Assembly: GCF_007858255.1 (NCBI RefSeq)
Contig: NZ_VFEU01000018.1
Coordinates: 25,562-89,561 of the forward strand
Source: Pseudomonas rhodesiae
GTDB taxonomy: Bacteria > Pseudomonadota > Gammaproteobacteria > Pseudomonadales > Pseudomonadaceae
DNA length: 64,000 nucleotides
Reading direction: 5' to 3'
The notes under the pieces were generated by a model. It did no database searches. It had not been told where the DNA came from and worked only from the letters and a program-made list of their open reading frames with translations. Shown here in pieces: positions 35,261 through 42,228 of this stretch (position 1 is its first letter; each line of letters starts with the position of its first letter). The translations under genes and the position numbers were made by a program.

Positions 35261-36106
35261 TCAGCCGATCGCGGCGTCGCTTTTCATACGAATGACATTG
35301 GCCGCACTGGCAGAACCATCACGCCAGAACGACAACTGGGCAAACTTTTCAAACAGGTCCGGCGGCAACAGCGTGCGCCGCGACTGGGGGGCCACCCTGG
35401 GCTTGACCTTGTGCAGGCCGGCAACGCCCAACGCCTGGTCGAAGGCCGGGGCGTCGTAGGTCAGGTGATTGAAATCGTGTTCGAACCAAGGCTCGTCGAT
35501 GAACGCATATACCAACCGCATCACGCGCTCCGGGGCTTGGGTCAGCAAGTCATAGTCAACGATCAGCAAGGACTCGGCGTTGTCGCCGTAATACGCTTCT
35601 TTGAGCGCGGTCCAGGCAAACCCCACCAGGCGATTGCGCTGGGCCAGGGTTTCGCAGCGGCTGTAGACGGTGTTGCGCTCATCATCGTCGTTGAACAGCT
35701 TGGTGTTCTCGAACGGATTGGCGCGGTAGAGGCGCTCCAGACTGTCGAGCACCCAGGCGACATTGCGCACACAGGCGATGGTCTTGGCCTGGGGAAACAG
35801 ATCCTGCAAGGCCGGCAAGCGCGCGCACCAATGCCGGTTGGTATCGAAAATAACGGGCTTGTCGGCCTTATCGGCGTAATAGGAATCGAACAGGCCGCGC
35901 AGCAGCCGGCGGCGCAGGTTGGTATCGATCACCGAGCCAAATTCGCTGCCGGCGCTGCACTGCTGCAGCACACTGCTAAAGAGCGAACCGACCGGGCTGG
36001 TCATACCGGCATGAAACCGCGGGTTCTGCAGCAAAATCGCAGAAAGCAGGGTCGAGCCTGAGCGCGGAAGACCGGAAATAAAATGAAACTGCGGCAATCC
36101 CTTCAC
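35261..36106 (-). CDS. Sulfotransferase (PAPS-dependent, protein-type candidate)
   Basis: The 281-residue protein starts MKGLPQFHFISGLPRSGSTLL, the 5'-phosphosulfate-binding loop of PAPS sulfotransferases (Pro-Arg-Ser-Gly-Ser/Thr). The 3'-phosphate site is probably CVRNVAWVLDSLERLYR near residues 126-141, with Arg and Ser in the usual places. IFDTNRHWCARLP and LLIVDYDLLTQAPERVMRLVYAFIDEP complete the family pattern. Family members include tyrosine-protein sulfotransferase relatives such as Xanthomonas RaxST; whether this one acts on protein is not shown. It is the first gene of the operon with the adhesin, outer-membrane factor and APS kinase, and ends 51 bases before the adhesin start. The same organisation would provide enzyme, substrate, channel and PAPS supply. 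Confidence 0.85.
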   Translation of the reverse strand: MKGLPQFHFISGLPRSGSTLLSAILLQNPRFHAGMTSPVGSLFSSVLQQCSAGSEFGSVIDTNLRRRLLRGLFDSYYADKADKPVIFDTNRHWCARLPALQDLFPQAKTIACVRNVAWVLDSLERLYRANPFENTKLFNDDDERNTVYSRCETLAQRNRLVGFAWTALKEAYYGDNAESLLIVDYDLLTQAPERVMRLVYAFIDEPWFEHDFNHLTYDAPAFDQALGVAGLHKVKPRVAPQSRRTLLPPDLFEKFAQLSFWRDGSASAANVIRMKSDAAIG

Positions 36107-36412
36107 CAGTCATAAAGTCCTTTTTGTGAGGCCAAGCGTAGCCGAGGAAAAATACTCCGCCTAGTAGTACTTTGATATCAACCCACCCTGAATGAGAAAA
36201 AGAGATGGATGGTATTGCCTGATCGAGAACTGAATGGATTAAGCCAACCAAACCTACTTTTCGATGTCTTGGTTTCGACAGAATCAAATGATCCCGTCTA
36301 CGCTCAGCCATGCGTAACCAGGCCAGGGAATGAAGGCGTCGGGCTGATCGCGGACGGCTTGCTTGTACCTGCCAGGTGGCGTCAGACCAATGACCTGAGG
36401 GATGAGGAAGTT
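36107..36412. other. Divergent promoter region between sulfotransferase and collar-protein genes
   Basis: About 306 bases of lower GC separate the minus-strand sulfotransferase operon from the plus-strand collar-domain gene. A plus-strand frame is open through it from 36209, but it lacks protein-like character until the ATG at 36413. Promoters for both directions should be here. I could not assign convincing boxes. Confidence 0.4.
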
Positions 36413-37000
36413 ATGGAAGTATTCATGGGCACTATCCAACCGTTCGCCTTTAATTTCGCACCCCGAGGCTGGGCGCTGTGCAATGGGCAGACGATCAGCA
36501 TTTCCCAATATTCGGCGCTGTTTGCATTGCTGGGGATCAACTTCGGAGGCAACGGCCAGTCCACCTTTATGCTCCCCAACCTGCAAGGGCGCCTGCCTTT
36601 AGGGATGGGCACCGGGCTGGGCCTGACACAGAGGACCATCGGCGACACGGCTGGCAGCGAGAACGTCAGCGCAACACTGTCCAACTTGCCTGCACACACC
36701 CATACGCTCACGGGCGTCACCGCCTCGACCACCCTGCAATTGGCCAACCCGGCCAGCAATCCCGTAAACGCGCCGACATCCACCAACTCATTCATTGGCA
36801 CCTCGGGTACCGGGCCGGGCTCGGCGGCGATCTATTCAGATCAGTTGGGTGCCTCGCCAGTGCCGCTGCAAGGCGTGACCACCACCGTCAGCGGCACGGT
36901 GTCGCCTTCTGGAGGCGGCACACCGATGGCGGTCATGAACCCATACCTGGCCGTCAACTTCAGCATTGCTCTTGAAGGGATTTTCCCTCCCCACGACTGA
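36413..37000 (+). CDS. Phage-tail-collar-domain (microcystin-dependent-protein-like) protein
   Basis: From the ATG at 36413 (GAGGAAG just before it) the protein has 195 residues. MEVFMGTIQPFAFNFAPRGWALCNGQTISISQYSALFALLG is the characteristic start of tail-collar proteins of the MdpB type, followed by FMLPNLQGRLPLGMGTGLG and the LPAHTHTL segment with its His pair. In free-living bacteria these genes often occur outside prophages, near surface-protein or export genes, and their function is uncertain. Here no other phage gene is present. A DUF6916-like gene follows after 46 bases. The role is unknown; a secreted trimeric fibre-like protein is plausible. Confidence 0.85.
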   Translation: MEVFMGTIQPFAFNFAPRGWALCNGQTISISQYSALFALLGINFGGNGQSTFMLPNLQGRLPLGMGTGLGLTQRTIGDTAGSENVSATLSNLPAHTHTLTGVTASTTLQLANPASNPVNAPTSTNSFIGTSGTGPGSAAIYSDQLGASPVPLQGVTTTVSGTVSPSGGGTPMAVMNPYLAVNFSIALEGIFPPHD

Positions 37001-37046
37001 TGATCCGCCAGAGGGCTGCGGCCCTCTGGCCTTGTGGAGTGTCGAT

Positions 37047-37358
37047 ATGCTGCAAAAGGTTCATAGCCACCATTTTCAAGCGCTGCTGGGTCAGACCCGA
37101 AGCCTGATCCTGCCGGACGGTCACCGTCTGGAAGTGCGCATTGAGCACTTGGAAGAAACCCCCAAAGCTAAAATGCCCAACACCGAGCGCATGCCGTTCA
37201 ATGTGCAACTCAACAGCCTGGAAGACACGGCCTTCGTGGACGGACTGTGCGATCTGGACATCCCTGAACTGGGAAGGCTGGAAGGCGTTTTCGTATCCCG
37301 CGTACCGGCCGCGGGACGGGACCCGTCGCGGGGTTATTTCTGCATCACGTTCAATTGA
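37047..37358 (+). CDS. DUF6916-like small protein paired with the collar protein
   Basis: A 103-residue protein starting at the ATG at 37047 (TGGAG seven bases upstream); an in-frame ATG at 36966 lies inside the preceding gene. The sequence FQALLGQTRSLILPDGHRLEVRIEHLEE and, at the end, LGRLEGVFVSRVPAAGRD and YFCITFN resembles the small DUF6916 proteins that accompany tail-collar genes in many bacteria. It is probably cotranscribed with the collar gene. Biochemical function is unknown. Confidence 0.65.
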   Translation: MLQKVHSHHFQALLGQTRSLILPDGHRLEVRIEHLEETPKAKMPNTERMPFNVQLNSLEDTAFVDGLCDLDIPELGRLEGVFVSRVPAAGRDPSRGYFCITFN

Positions 37359-37379
37359 ACCCGAGCGGTTGGCGGCCGC

Positions 37380-37871
37380 TCAGAGACTTTTCGGATACCA
37401 GACCAACCGCTCTGCCCCCGGGTTCTGCTCCTGCACCTCGAAGCCCAGCGCCAGATAGTGCTGACGCGCATGGGGGTTGCTGGCCCAGACCACAGTCCAC
37501 ACCGGGCAGCGGATCTGTTGCGCAGCCTTCTGCACCCCGTGCAGAACCGCCCGACCATACCCGCGCCCACGAGCTTGGGGGATAAAGGCCAGGTACAGGA
37601 CCCGGATTTCATGGGCGCCAAAATCCGTGCTCAAGGCGCCGATAGCGGTGCCGAGCTTTTCCACCACGTAATGCATGGCATCGGGAAAATGCTCGCCCAG
37701 CCCTCGCTCCTGCACCTGGAATTGCTGCGCGATCATCTGCTGCCGTTGCTCGGGCTCACCGTCGACCCATTGCAGATCCGGGCGCGCCGCCTGATAGAGC
37801 GCTTGCAAAAACCCAGCATCGCTGACCCTTGAGGGCCGCACCACCAATCCTTCAGCCGTGACTGCATCCAT
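37380..37871 (-). CDS. GNAT-family N-acetyltransferase
   Basis: The 163-residue protein has the GNAT acetyl-CoA site: VLYLAFIPQARGRGYGRAVLHGVQKAAQ, where QARGRGYG matches the Q/R-x-x-G-x-G/A pyrophosphate loop, followed by VVWASNPHARQHYLALGFEVQEQ. Ribosome site AAGGA lies six bases before the ATG at 37871. The gene follows the M50/HlyD gene by nine bases on the same strand and is probably the last gene of the adaptor operon. The substrate is unknown; acetylation of a small molecule or of a protein component of the system is possible. Confidence 0.8.
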   Translation of the reverse strand: MDAVTAEGLVVRPSRVSDAGFLQALYQAARPDLQWVDGEPEQRQQMIAQQFQVQERGLGEHFPDAMHYVVEKLGTAIGALSTDFGAHEIRVLYLAFIPQARGRGYGRAVLHGVQKAAQQIRCPVWTVVWASNPHARQHYLALGFEVQEQNPGAERLVWYPKSL

Positions 37872-37880
37872 ATCGATTCC

Positions 37881-39977
37881 TTAAAAGCCGCTTTCCCTGA
37901 CACCCAGCGCCGCCAACCGTCGCCAAGCCGCGCCCAATACCGACTCACCCTGCCCCTGCAGAACCACCGCACCCCGCAGCGGTTGCAGCGGCGCGGCGGT
38001 ATCGTCAATGGCACTCAAGCGCACGCCATAGTGCGCCTGCACGGGCTGCGCCCGTTGTTGCGAATCCCGGCGTACGGCAATTGGTCCGTGGTGGTCGGAG
38101 GTCAAGGCTTGCTGCTCAATGAAGGCCACACCGTTGGTGTCGATTTCATCCAATTGCACGGCAATGGAGGCGTGCATCGGATCGTCAGCGATAAACCGTC
38201 CCTTGGCGCCAGGCGCGACGCGCCACAGCTCGGCCTCGGTCAGGTAGCCGCGCAGCCGCGAATCGGTCTGCACCACCCGCGCCAGCACTTGTGTGGGCGC
38301 CAACCAACGGCCCATGGTGAGTTGCGGCAGCAGGTCGCGTACCTGACCGGCATGGGGCGCGCGCAGCAACAGGCGCTCGCGCTGGGCAACCAACCCCCGG
38401 TACTCGGCCACCGCTTCGGCCAATTGTTGTTCGATGATGCCGGCATCCGCGGCGGTTTCACTGCGCCCGGCCTGGCGACGCATCTGCAACTGCTGGATCT
38501 CGATTTCCCGGCGCACGATGAGCAGACGCGAGGCCATATCCGACGATTCCAGCTCAATCAATACATCGCCCTGAGCCACCGTTTGGCCGTCGTGCACATT
38601 GACCTGCCGCACCCGCGCCGCCACCGGTGCATGCAAGGCACTGGCACGCCCGGCCTCGAACATTGCCGGCACTTCCACGGCGCTGCGCCATGGCAGCCAC
38701 AGCGCCAGCAGCAGCGTCAGCAACACCAGACCGGTCAGCCATACCCTTGGGCCATGGGCCTGTTCGCGGCGGCTCCACCATTGCCGCCATTCTTTGACGA
38801 TGGGCATCACGATGAACCACATCAATTCCACCATCATCAGGAAAATGCCCAACACCTTGAAAAACAGGTGATACACCGCCAGGGCGATGCCGAAAAACAA
38901 CGCCGCGCGCCATAACCAGGCACCGTAGCCCCATAGCAACAAACGACGGCGCATCGGCGGCGACCACGGCTCCGGCGCGGCCAGGCCATAGCCGAACAAC
39001 ACTTCACGCAGATGCCAGCGACACAGCGCGAACGCGCGACCCTGAAGGTTATCCACCGCCCAGAAATCGCTGAGCAGGAAGTAGCCATCGAAACGCATAA
39101 ACGGATTGAGGTTGATGATCAACGTGGTGATCCACGTGGCGCTGGCCAGCATGAACGCCGCCGTGCGCGCCGGCCCGTCCGGCAGCAGCGACCAGGTCAG
39201 CAAGGCAACGCACGCCAGCAGCAATTCCGCCAGCACGCCGCCGGCACCGATCAGCAAACGGGCACGCCGATCATTGACCCTCCAGGCATCGCTCACGTCG
39301 GTATAAAACATCGGCAACAGCACCATGAACGCCACACCCATGCTCTGCACGCGACAACCAGCGCGCTTGGCCATAAACGCATGGCCGAACTCATGGCACA
39401 ACTTGGCAAAGAACAAGGCCACCCCAAACGCCAGCGCCCCGCCAAGGCTGAACAGATGCGGAAATGTCGCAACGAACCGCTGCCAATCCCGCGACACCAG
39501 GAACCCCCCCAGCCCCAGGACCAGCGGTATGCCGTAGCGCAGCATGCTCGGGCCAAACCGCGCCAACACAGGCCAGGTGCGGTTGAGAAAGGCATCCGGG
39601 CGCCACAACGGAATGCGGAAAAACAGGTACTGATGCAGCAGGATTTGCCAAAGGCTCTGGCGCTGGGCGGCGATCTTGAGCGCATAGCTGTCGCGTTGTT
39701 GCGCATCCAGGCCGCTGATCAAGTCATGGCCGCGTAAAAACCCCAGCAGTTCTTCCAGGGACTGCGGCGTAAGTGGCAGGCCCGGCTCACGGTTCGCCGC
39801 TTGCAGGACCCGCTCCGGGTCGCCCAGGGACCAATGCCGCAGCATGCGCATGGCCGCCGCGCCGATTTTGAAATAGCGCCCGCGCACCGGGTCGGCCAGG
39901 GTCCATTGCGGCGAACCGTCCCGATCCGGCGCCGCTGCCGATAGTTGCAGATCGGCGCGCAGACTCGGCAAGCCCAT
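37881..39977 (-). CDS. Site-2-protease (M50)/HlyD fusion membrane protein
   Basis: A 698-residue polytopic protein. Residues about 1-120 resemble a PqqD-like N-terminal domain (DPVRGRYFKIGAAAMRMLRHW). A membrane block follows with the zinc-protease signature KLCHEFGHAFMAKRAGC near residues 191-207 (His, Glu, Gly-His) and the second conserved site NPFMRFDGYFLLSDF near 297-311. After several more membrane segments, residues about 430-690 are a HlyD-like adaptor with lipoyl half-motifs (ALHAPVAARVRQVNVHDGQTVAQGDVLIELESSDM and LRAPHAGQVRDLL). It begins one base after the upstream HlyD gene stops. In related loci, M50-HlyD fusions accompany export of peptides or large surface proteins. Here the likely cargo is the LEPRMLFDGA adhesin. 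Confidence 0.85.
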   Translation of the reverse strand: MGLPSLRADLQLSAAAPDRDGSPQWTLADPVRGRYFKIGAAAMRMLRHWSLGDPERVLQAANREPGLPLTPQSLEELLGFLRGHDLISGLDAQQRDSYALKIAAQRQSLWQILLHQYLFFRIPLWRPDAFLNRTWPVLARFGPSMLRYGIPLVLGLGGFLVSRDWQRFVATFPHLFSLGGALAFGVALFFAKLCHEFGHAFMAKRAGCRVQSMGVAFMVLLPMFYTDVSDAWRVNDRRARLLIGAGGVLAELLLACVALLTWSLLPDGPARTAAFMLASATWITTLIINLNPFMRFDGYFLLSDFWAVDNLQGRAFALCRWHLREVLFGYGLAAPEPWSPPMRRRLLLWGYGAWLWRAALFFGIALAVYHLFFKVLGIFLMMVELMWFIVMPIVKEWRQWWSRREQAHGPRVWLTGLVLLTLLLALWLPWRSAVEVPAMFEAGRASALHAPVAARVRQVNVHDGQTVAQGDVLIELESSDMASRLLIVRREIEIQQLQMRRQAGRSETAADAGIIEQQLAEAVAEYRGLVAQRERLLLRAPHAGQVRDLLPQLTMGRWLAPTQVLARVVQTDSRLRGYLTEAELWRVAPGAKGRFIADDPMHASIAVQLDEIDTNGVAFIEQQALTSDHHGPIAVRRDSQQRAQPVQAHYGVRLSAIDDTAAPLQPLRGAVVLQGQGESVLGAAWRRLAALGVRESGF

Positions 39978-39978
39978 G

Positions 39979-41298
39979 CTAGAGACCTACGCTCTGACGC
40001 AGGCCGGCCAACGGCCGACGCAGCAGGTACAGCGCCAGCGGGGCGCGGTCGCCGAAAATCTTCGCGGTGCCACGCAGGCCGATACGCGGCGCGGTCGCAT
40101 CGAAACGTGCATCCAGGCGATAGGCCAATTGACCGGACGCGGTGGGTTGCGCTTCATAGGCCGAACGTTCGAGCCAGGCCACATGCCGATGCAGCGGATC
40201 GCTGTCGAGAAACAATGCCACCTGCGCGCCTGGGGCCAAGGCAATCGCGTCGCCCACCGCCAATTCGATCCGCAACTCGGCCTGATTCGGGTCCGCGATT
40301 TCCATCAACCGCTCGCCGGTCTGCACCGGTTTGCCCAGCCAGCGTTCGGCATCGGGAAACACGGCAATACCGTCGCGCTCGGCGCGCACTTCGCTGCGTT
40401 TGAGCAGTTCGACCGCGTAGTTGCGCTCAGCGCGTTTCTGTTCCACGCGCGCGGCCAGCAGGTCGATCTTCGAACTCGATTCCGCATCGGCGAACGAACG
40501 CTGGGAGTGGGTCTTGAGTTCCGCTTCGGCCACACCCAAGGCCCGTTCGGCCACATCGGCCTGGGCCTTGAGGCTGGTGCTTTCGAAGCGCAGCAAAAGG
40601 TCGCCGCTTTTGACGGTTTGGTTGGGTTTGACCAGAAACTCGGCGATCACACCGTCCAACGGTGCGGCGACCACTTGCCCGCCCAGCGGCACCACTTCGG
40701 CCGGGGCCAGTACCGATTGGCGCACCGGTATCAGCAAGCCCAACAACAGCAGCGCCACCAGCGCCACCCGCCATTTGCGCGACCAGCGCAAGCGCCATGG
40801 CTTGCGCGGTTGCAGCGCCAGCCAGGCATGGCTGTAGGTATCGCCCAATTGCGACAACAGGACTTGTTCGGGGTTACTCCACGGAAGGTCGCGGGCCAGC
40901 CATAACCCTCCGAACACTTGGCCCTGATGATCGATCAACGGCAACCAGAACACCTGACCGGCCGACAGGCTTTGCCAGTCCGCCCGAATGGCTTCGCTTA
41001 CCTCATCGGCGTCGATCACCCGTGCCTGATTCAAACGGGTCTGCTTGAACAGCGACGCCACGGCCTGCTCGACGAATGCCACGAACGGCGCATTCGGCTC
41101 CACCGCGCTCACACCGGTGACAGCTTGGACTTTGCCGGCAATCAATAAAGCGGCATGGCGAAACCCGAACAGTGCCTGACCGTCATTGACCAGGCTGTAG
41201 CTCAGTTGCGCCGGCGTTCGCGCGGCACGGGTCTGGCGCTCCAGGTCAAGGAAGCGCGCGAACACCTGCTCGGTGTTGCCTTTGAACGGCGCGTTCAC
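39979..41298 (-). CDS. HlyD-like adaptor with GAF-like N-terminal domain
   Basis: The 439-residue protein starts with a GTG that overlaps the preceding stop by four bases. Residues 1-170 are a soluble, GAF-like domain (ARTPAQLSYSLVNDGQALFGFRHAALLIAGKVQAVTGVS). One membrane segment follows (WRVALVALLLLGLLIPVRQSVLAPAEVVPLGG), then a HlyD adaptor with half-motifs VVAAPLDGVIAEFLVKPNQTVKSGDLLLRFES and SEVRAERDGIAVFP. The soluble part would lie in the cytoplasm and could sense a ligand or contact another protein. It is operonic with the M50/HlyD fusion and a second adaptor. Confidence 0.82.
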   Translation of the reverse strand: MNAPFKGNTEQVFARFLDLERQTRAARTPAQLSYSLVNDGQALFGFRHAALLIAGKVQAVTGVSAVEPNAPFVAFVEQAVASLFKQTRLNQARVIDADEVSEAIRADWQSLSAGQVFWLPLIDHQGQVFGGLWLARDLPWSNPEQVLLSQLGDTYSHAWLALQPRKPWRLRWSRKWRVALVALLLLGLLIPVRQSVLAPAEVVPLGGQVVAAPLDGVIAEFLVKPNQTVKSGDLLLRFESTSLKAQADVAERALGVAEAELKTHSQRSFADAESSSKIDLLAARVEQKRAERNYAVELLKRSEVRAERDGIAVFPDAERWLGKPVQTGERLMEIADPNQAELRIELAVGDAIALAPGAQVALFLDSDPLHRHVAWLERSAYEAQPTASGQLAYRLDARFDATAPRIGLRGTAKIFGDRAPLALYLLRRPLAGLRQSVGL

Positions 41299-42068
41299 TG
41301 GGGCTCTGCGAAACGCGCGGTACCGCTCATGCCGGACAGCAGCCCACCGGCATCCGGCACGCTCGCCACCAGCAACAGCGTCTGACTCCCCTCATCGATG
41401 CGTGCCCCCAAACGCTTGACCGTCGCTTGTAGCGACTTGCCAGTTTCATCCGGCGTAAAGCTGAACGTCTGTCCCGGCTTGAGCTTGCCCATCCAGCGCG
41501 ACGGCACCAACAGGTGAATTTCCAAGCTGCGGTTATCGACGATTTCCAGCAACGGTGCGCCAGCCGAAACGCTCTCATAGCGTTGCACTTTGCGCTGCAC
41601 CACTTGACCGTCATACGGCGCCAGCACATTGCAGCGTTTGACTTGTACCTGGTAGACCTGGGACTGGGCCTGGGCTTCACTCAACCGCGCTTCGGCGCGG
41701 GCCACTTCAAAGCGTCCGACTGAATTGAGCGCCGCCAACTGTTTGTTGTGCGCCAGTTCTTCCCCGGCACCACGGCTGGCGGCTTGGGCGGCGTTCAATT
41801 GGGCCTGGTAGGCCGAACAATCGAAACGCGCCAGGGTGTCGCCTTTTTTGAACGTCTCACCCTCGCTGAACGGCAACTCGACGATGCGCCCGGATAGCTC
41901 ACTGGCGAGCATCGCCTGGTCGCGGGCACGCAACACGCCCCGCGCTTCGCTGTCGGCACTGGCGGTGGTCGCAGGCGAATGATCCAACAACGGGTCTTCG
42001 GCCATGGCCAGCTGAGCCACGCCCAATATGCCGATAAAACCCAACGCCCATCCATGCAATTGCTTCAT
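41295..42068 (-). CDS. Periplasmic adaptor subunit (HlyD/RND-type)
   Basis: A 257-residue protein with a cleaved-type signal peptide (WALGFIGILGVAQLAMAED) and no membrane anchor. The lipoyl halves are GRIVELPFSEGETFKKGDTLARFDCSAYQ and NVLAPYDGQVVQRKVQRYESVSAG, with a short coiled-coil hairpin between them. GGGAG precedes the start by eight bases. It is the first gene of a four-gene operon (adaptor, adaptor, M50/HlyD, GNAT), divergent from the plus-strand secreted-protein pair. It probably forms a periplasmic bridge to the TolC-like factor encoded at 27334-28848. Confidence 0.82.
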   Translation of the reverse strand: MKQLHGWALGFIGILGVAQLAMAEDPLLDHSPATTASADSEARGVLRARDQAMLASELSGRIVELPFSEGETFKKGDTLARFDCSAYQAQLNAAQAASRGAGEELAHNKQLAALNSVGRFEVARAEARLSEAQAQSQVYQVQVKRCNVLAPYDGQVVQRKVQRYESVSAGAPLLEIVDNRSLEIHLLVPSRWMGKLKPGQTFSFTPDETGKSLQATVKRLGARIDEGSQTLLLVASVPDAGGLLSGMSGTARFAEPQ

Positions 42069-42228
42069 ATGGTCGACTCCCTGACGATGACCGCAGTCTA
42101 AGTCAGCGAAATTAAATTGCCACTACCCCCAATCGGACAAATCGGCAAATTGTGTAGGCAGTCACCAAAGCAATTGTCAGATCAAGCTATGATTGCGCCC
42201 CTCCAAGCACCAGGATCAAGGACACCTC

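Noticed and set aside
36413..37000. Prophage indicated by the tail-collar gene
   Set aside because: No capsid, portal, terminase, lysis or integrase gene nearby; such collar genes are common outside prophages.
26484..42068. Classical type I secretion system
   Set aside because: Outer-membrane factor and HlyD proteins are present but no ABC ATPase and no RTX repeats were seen, so the label was not used.
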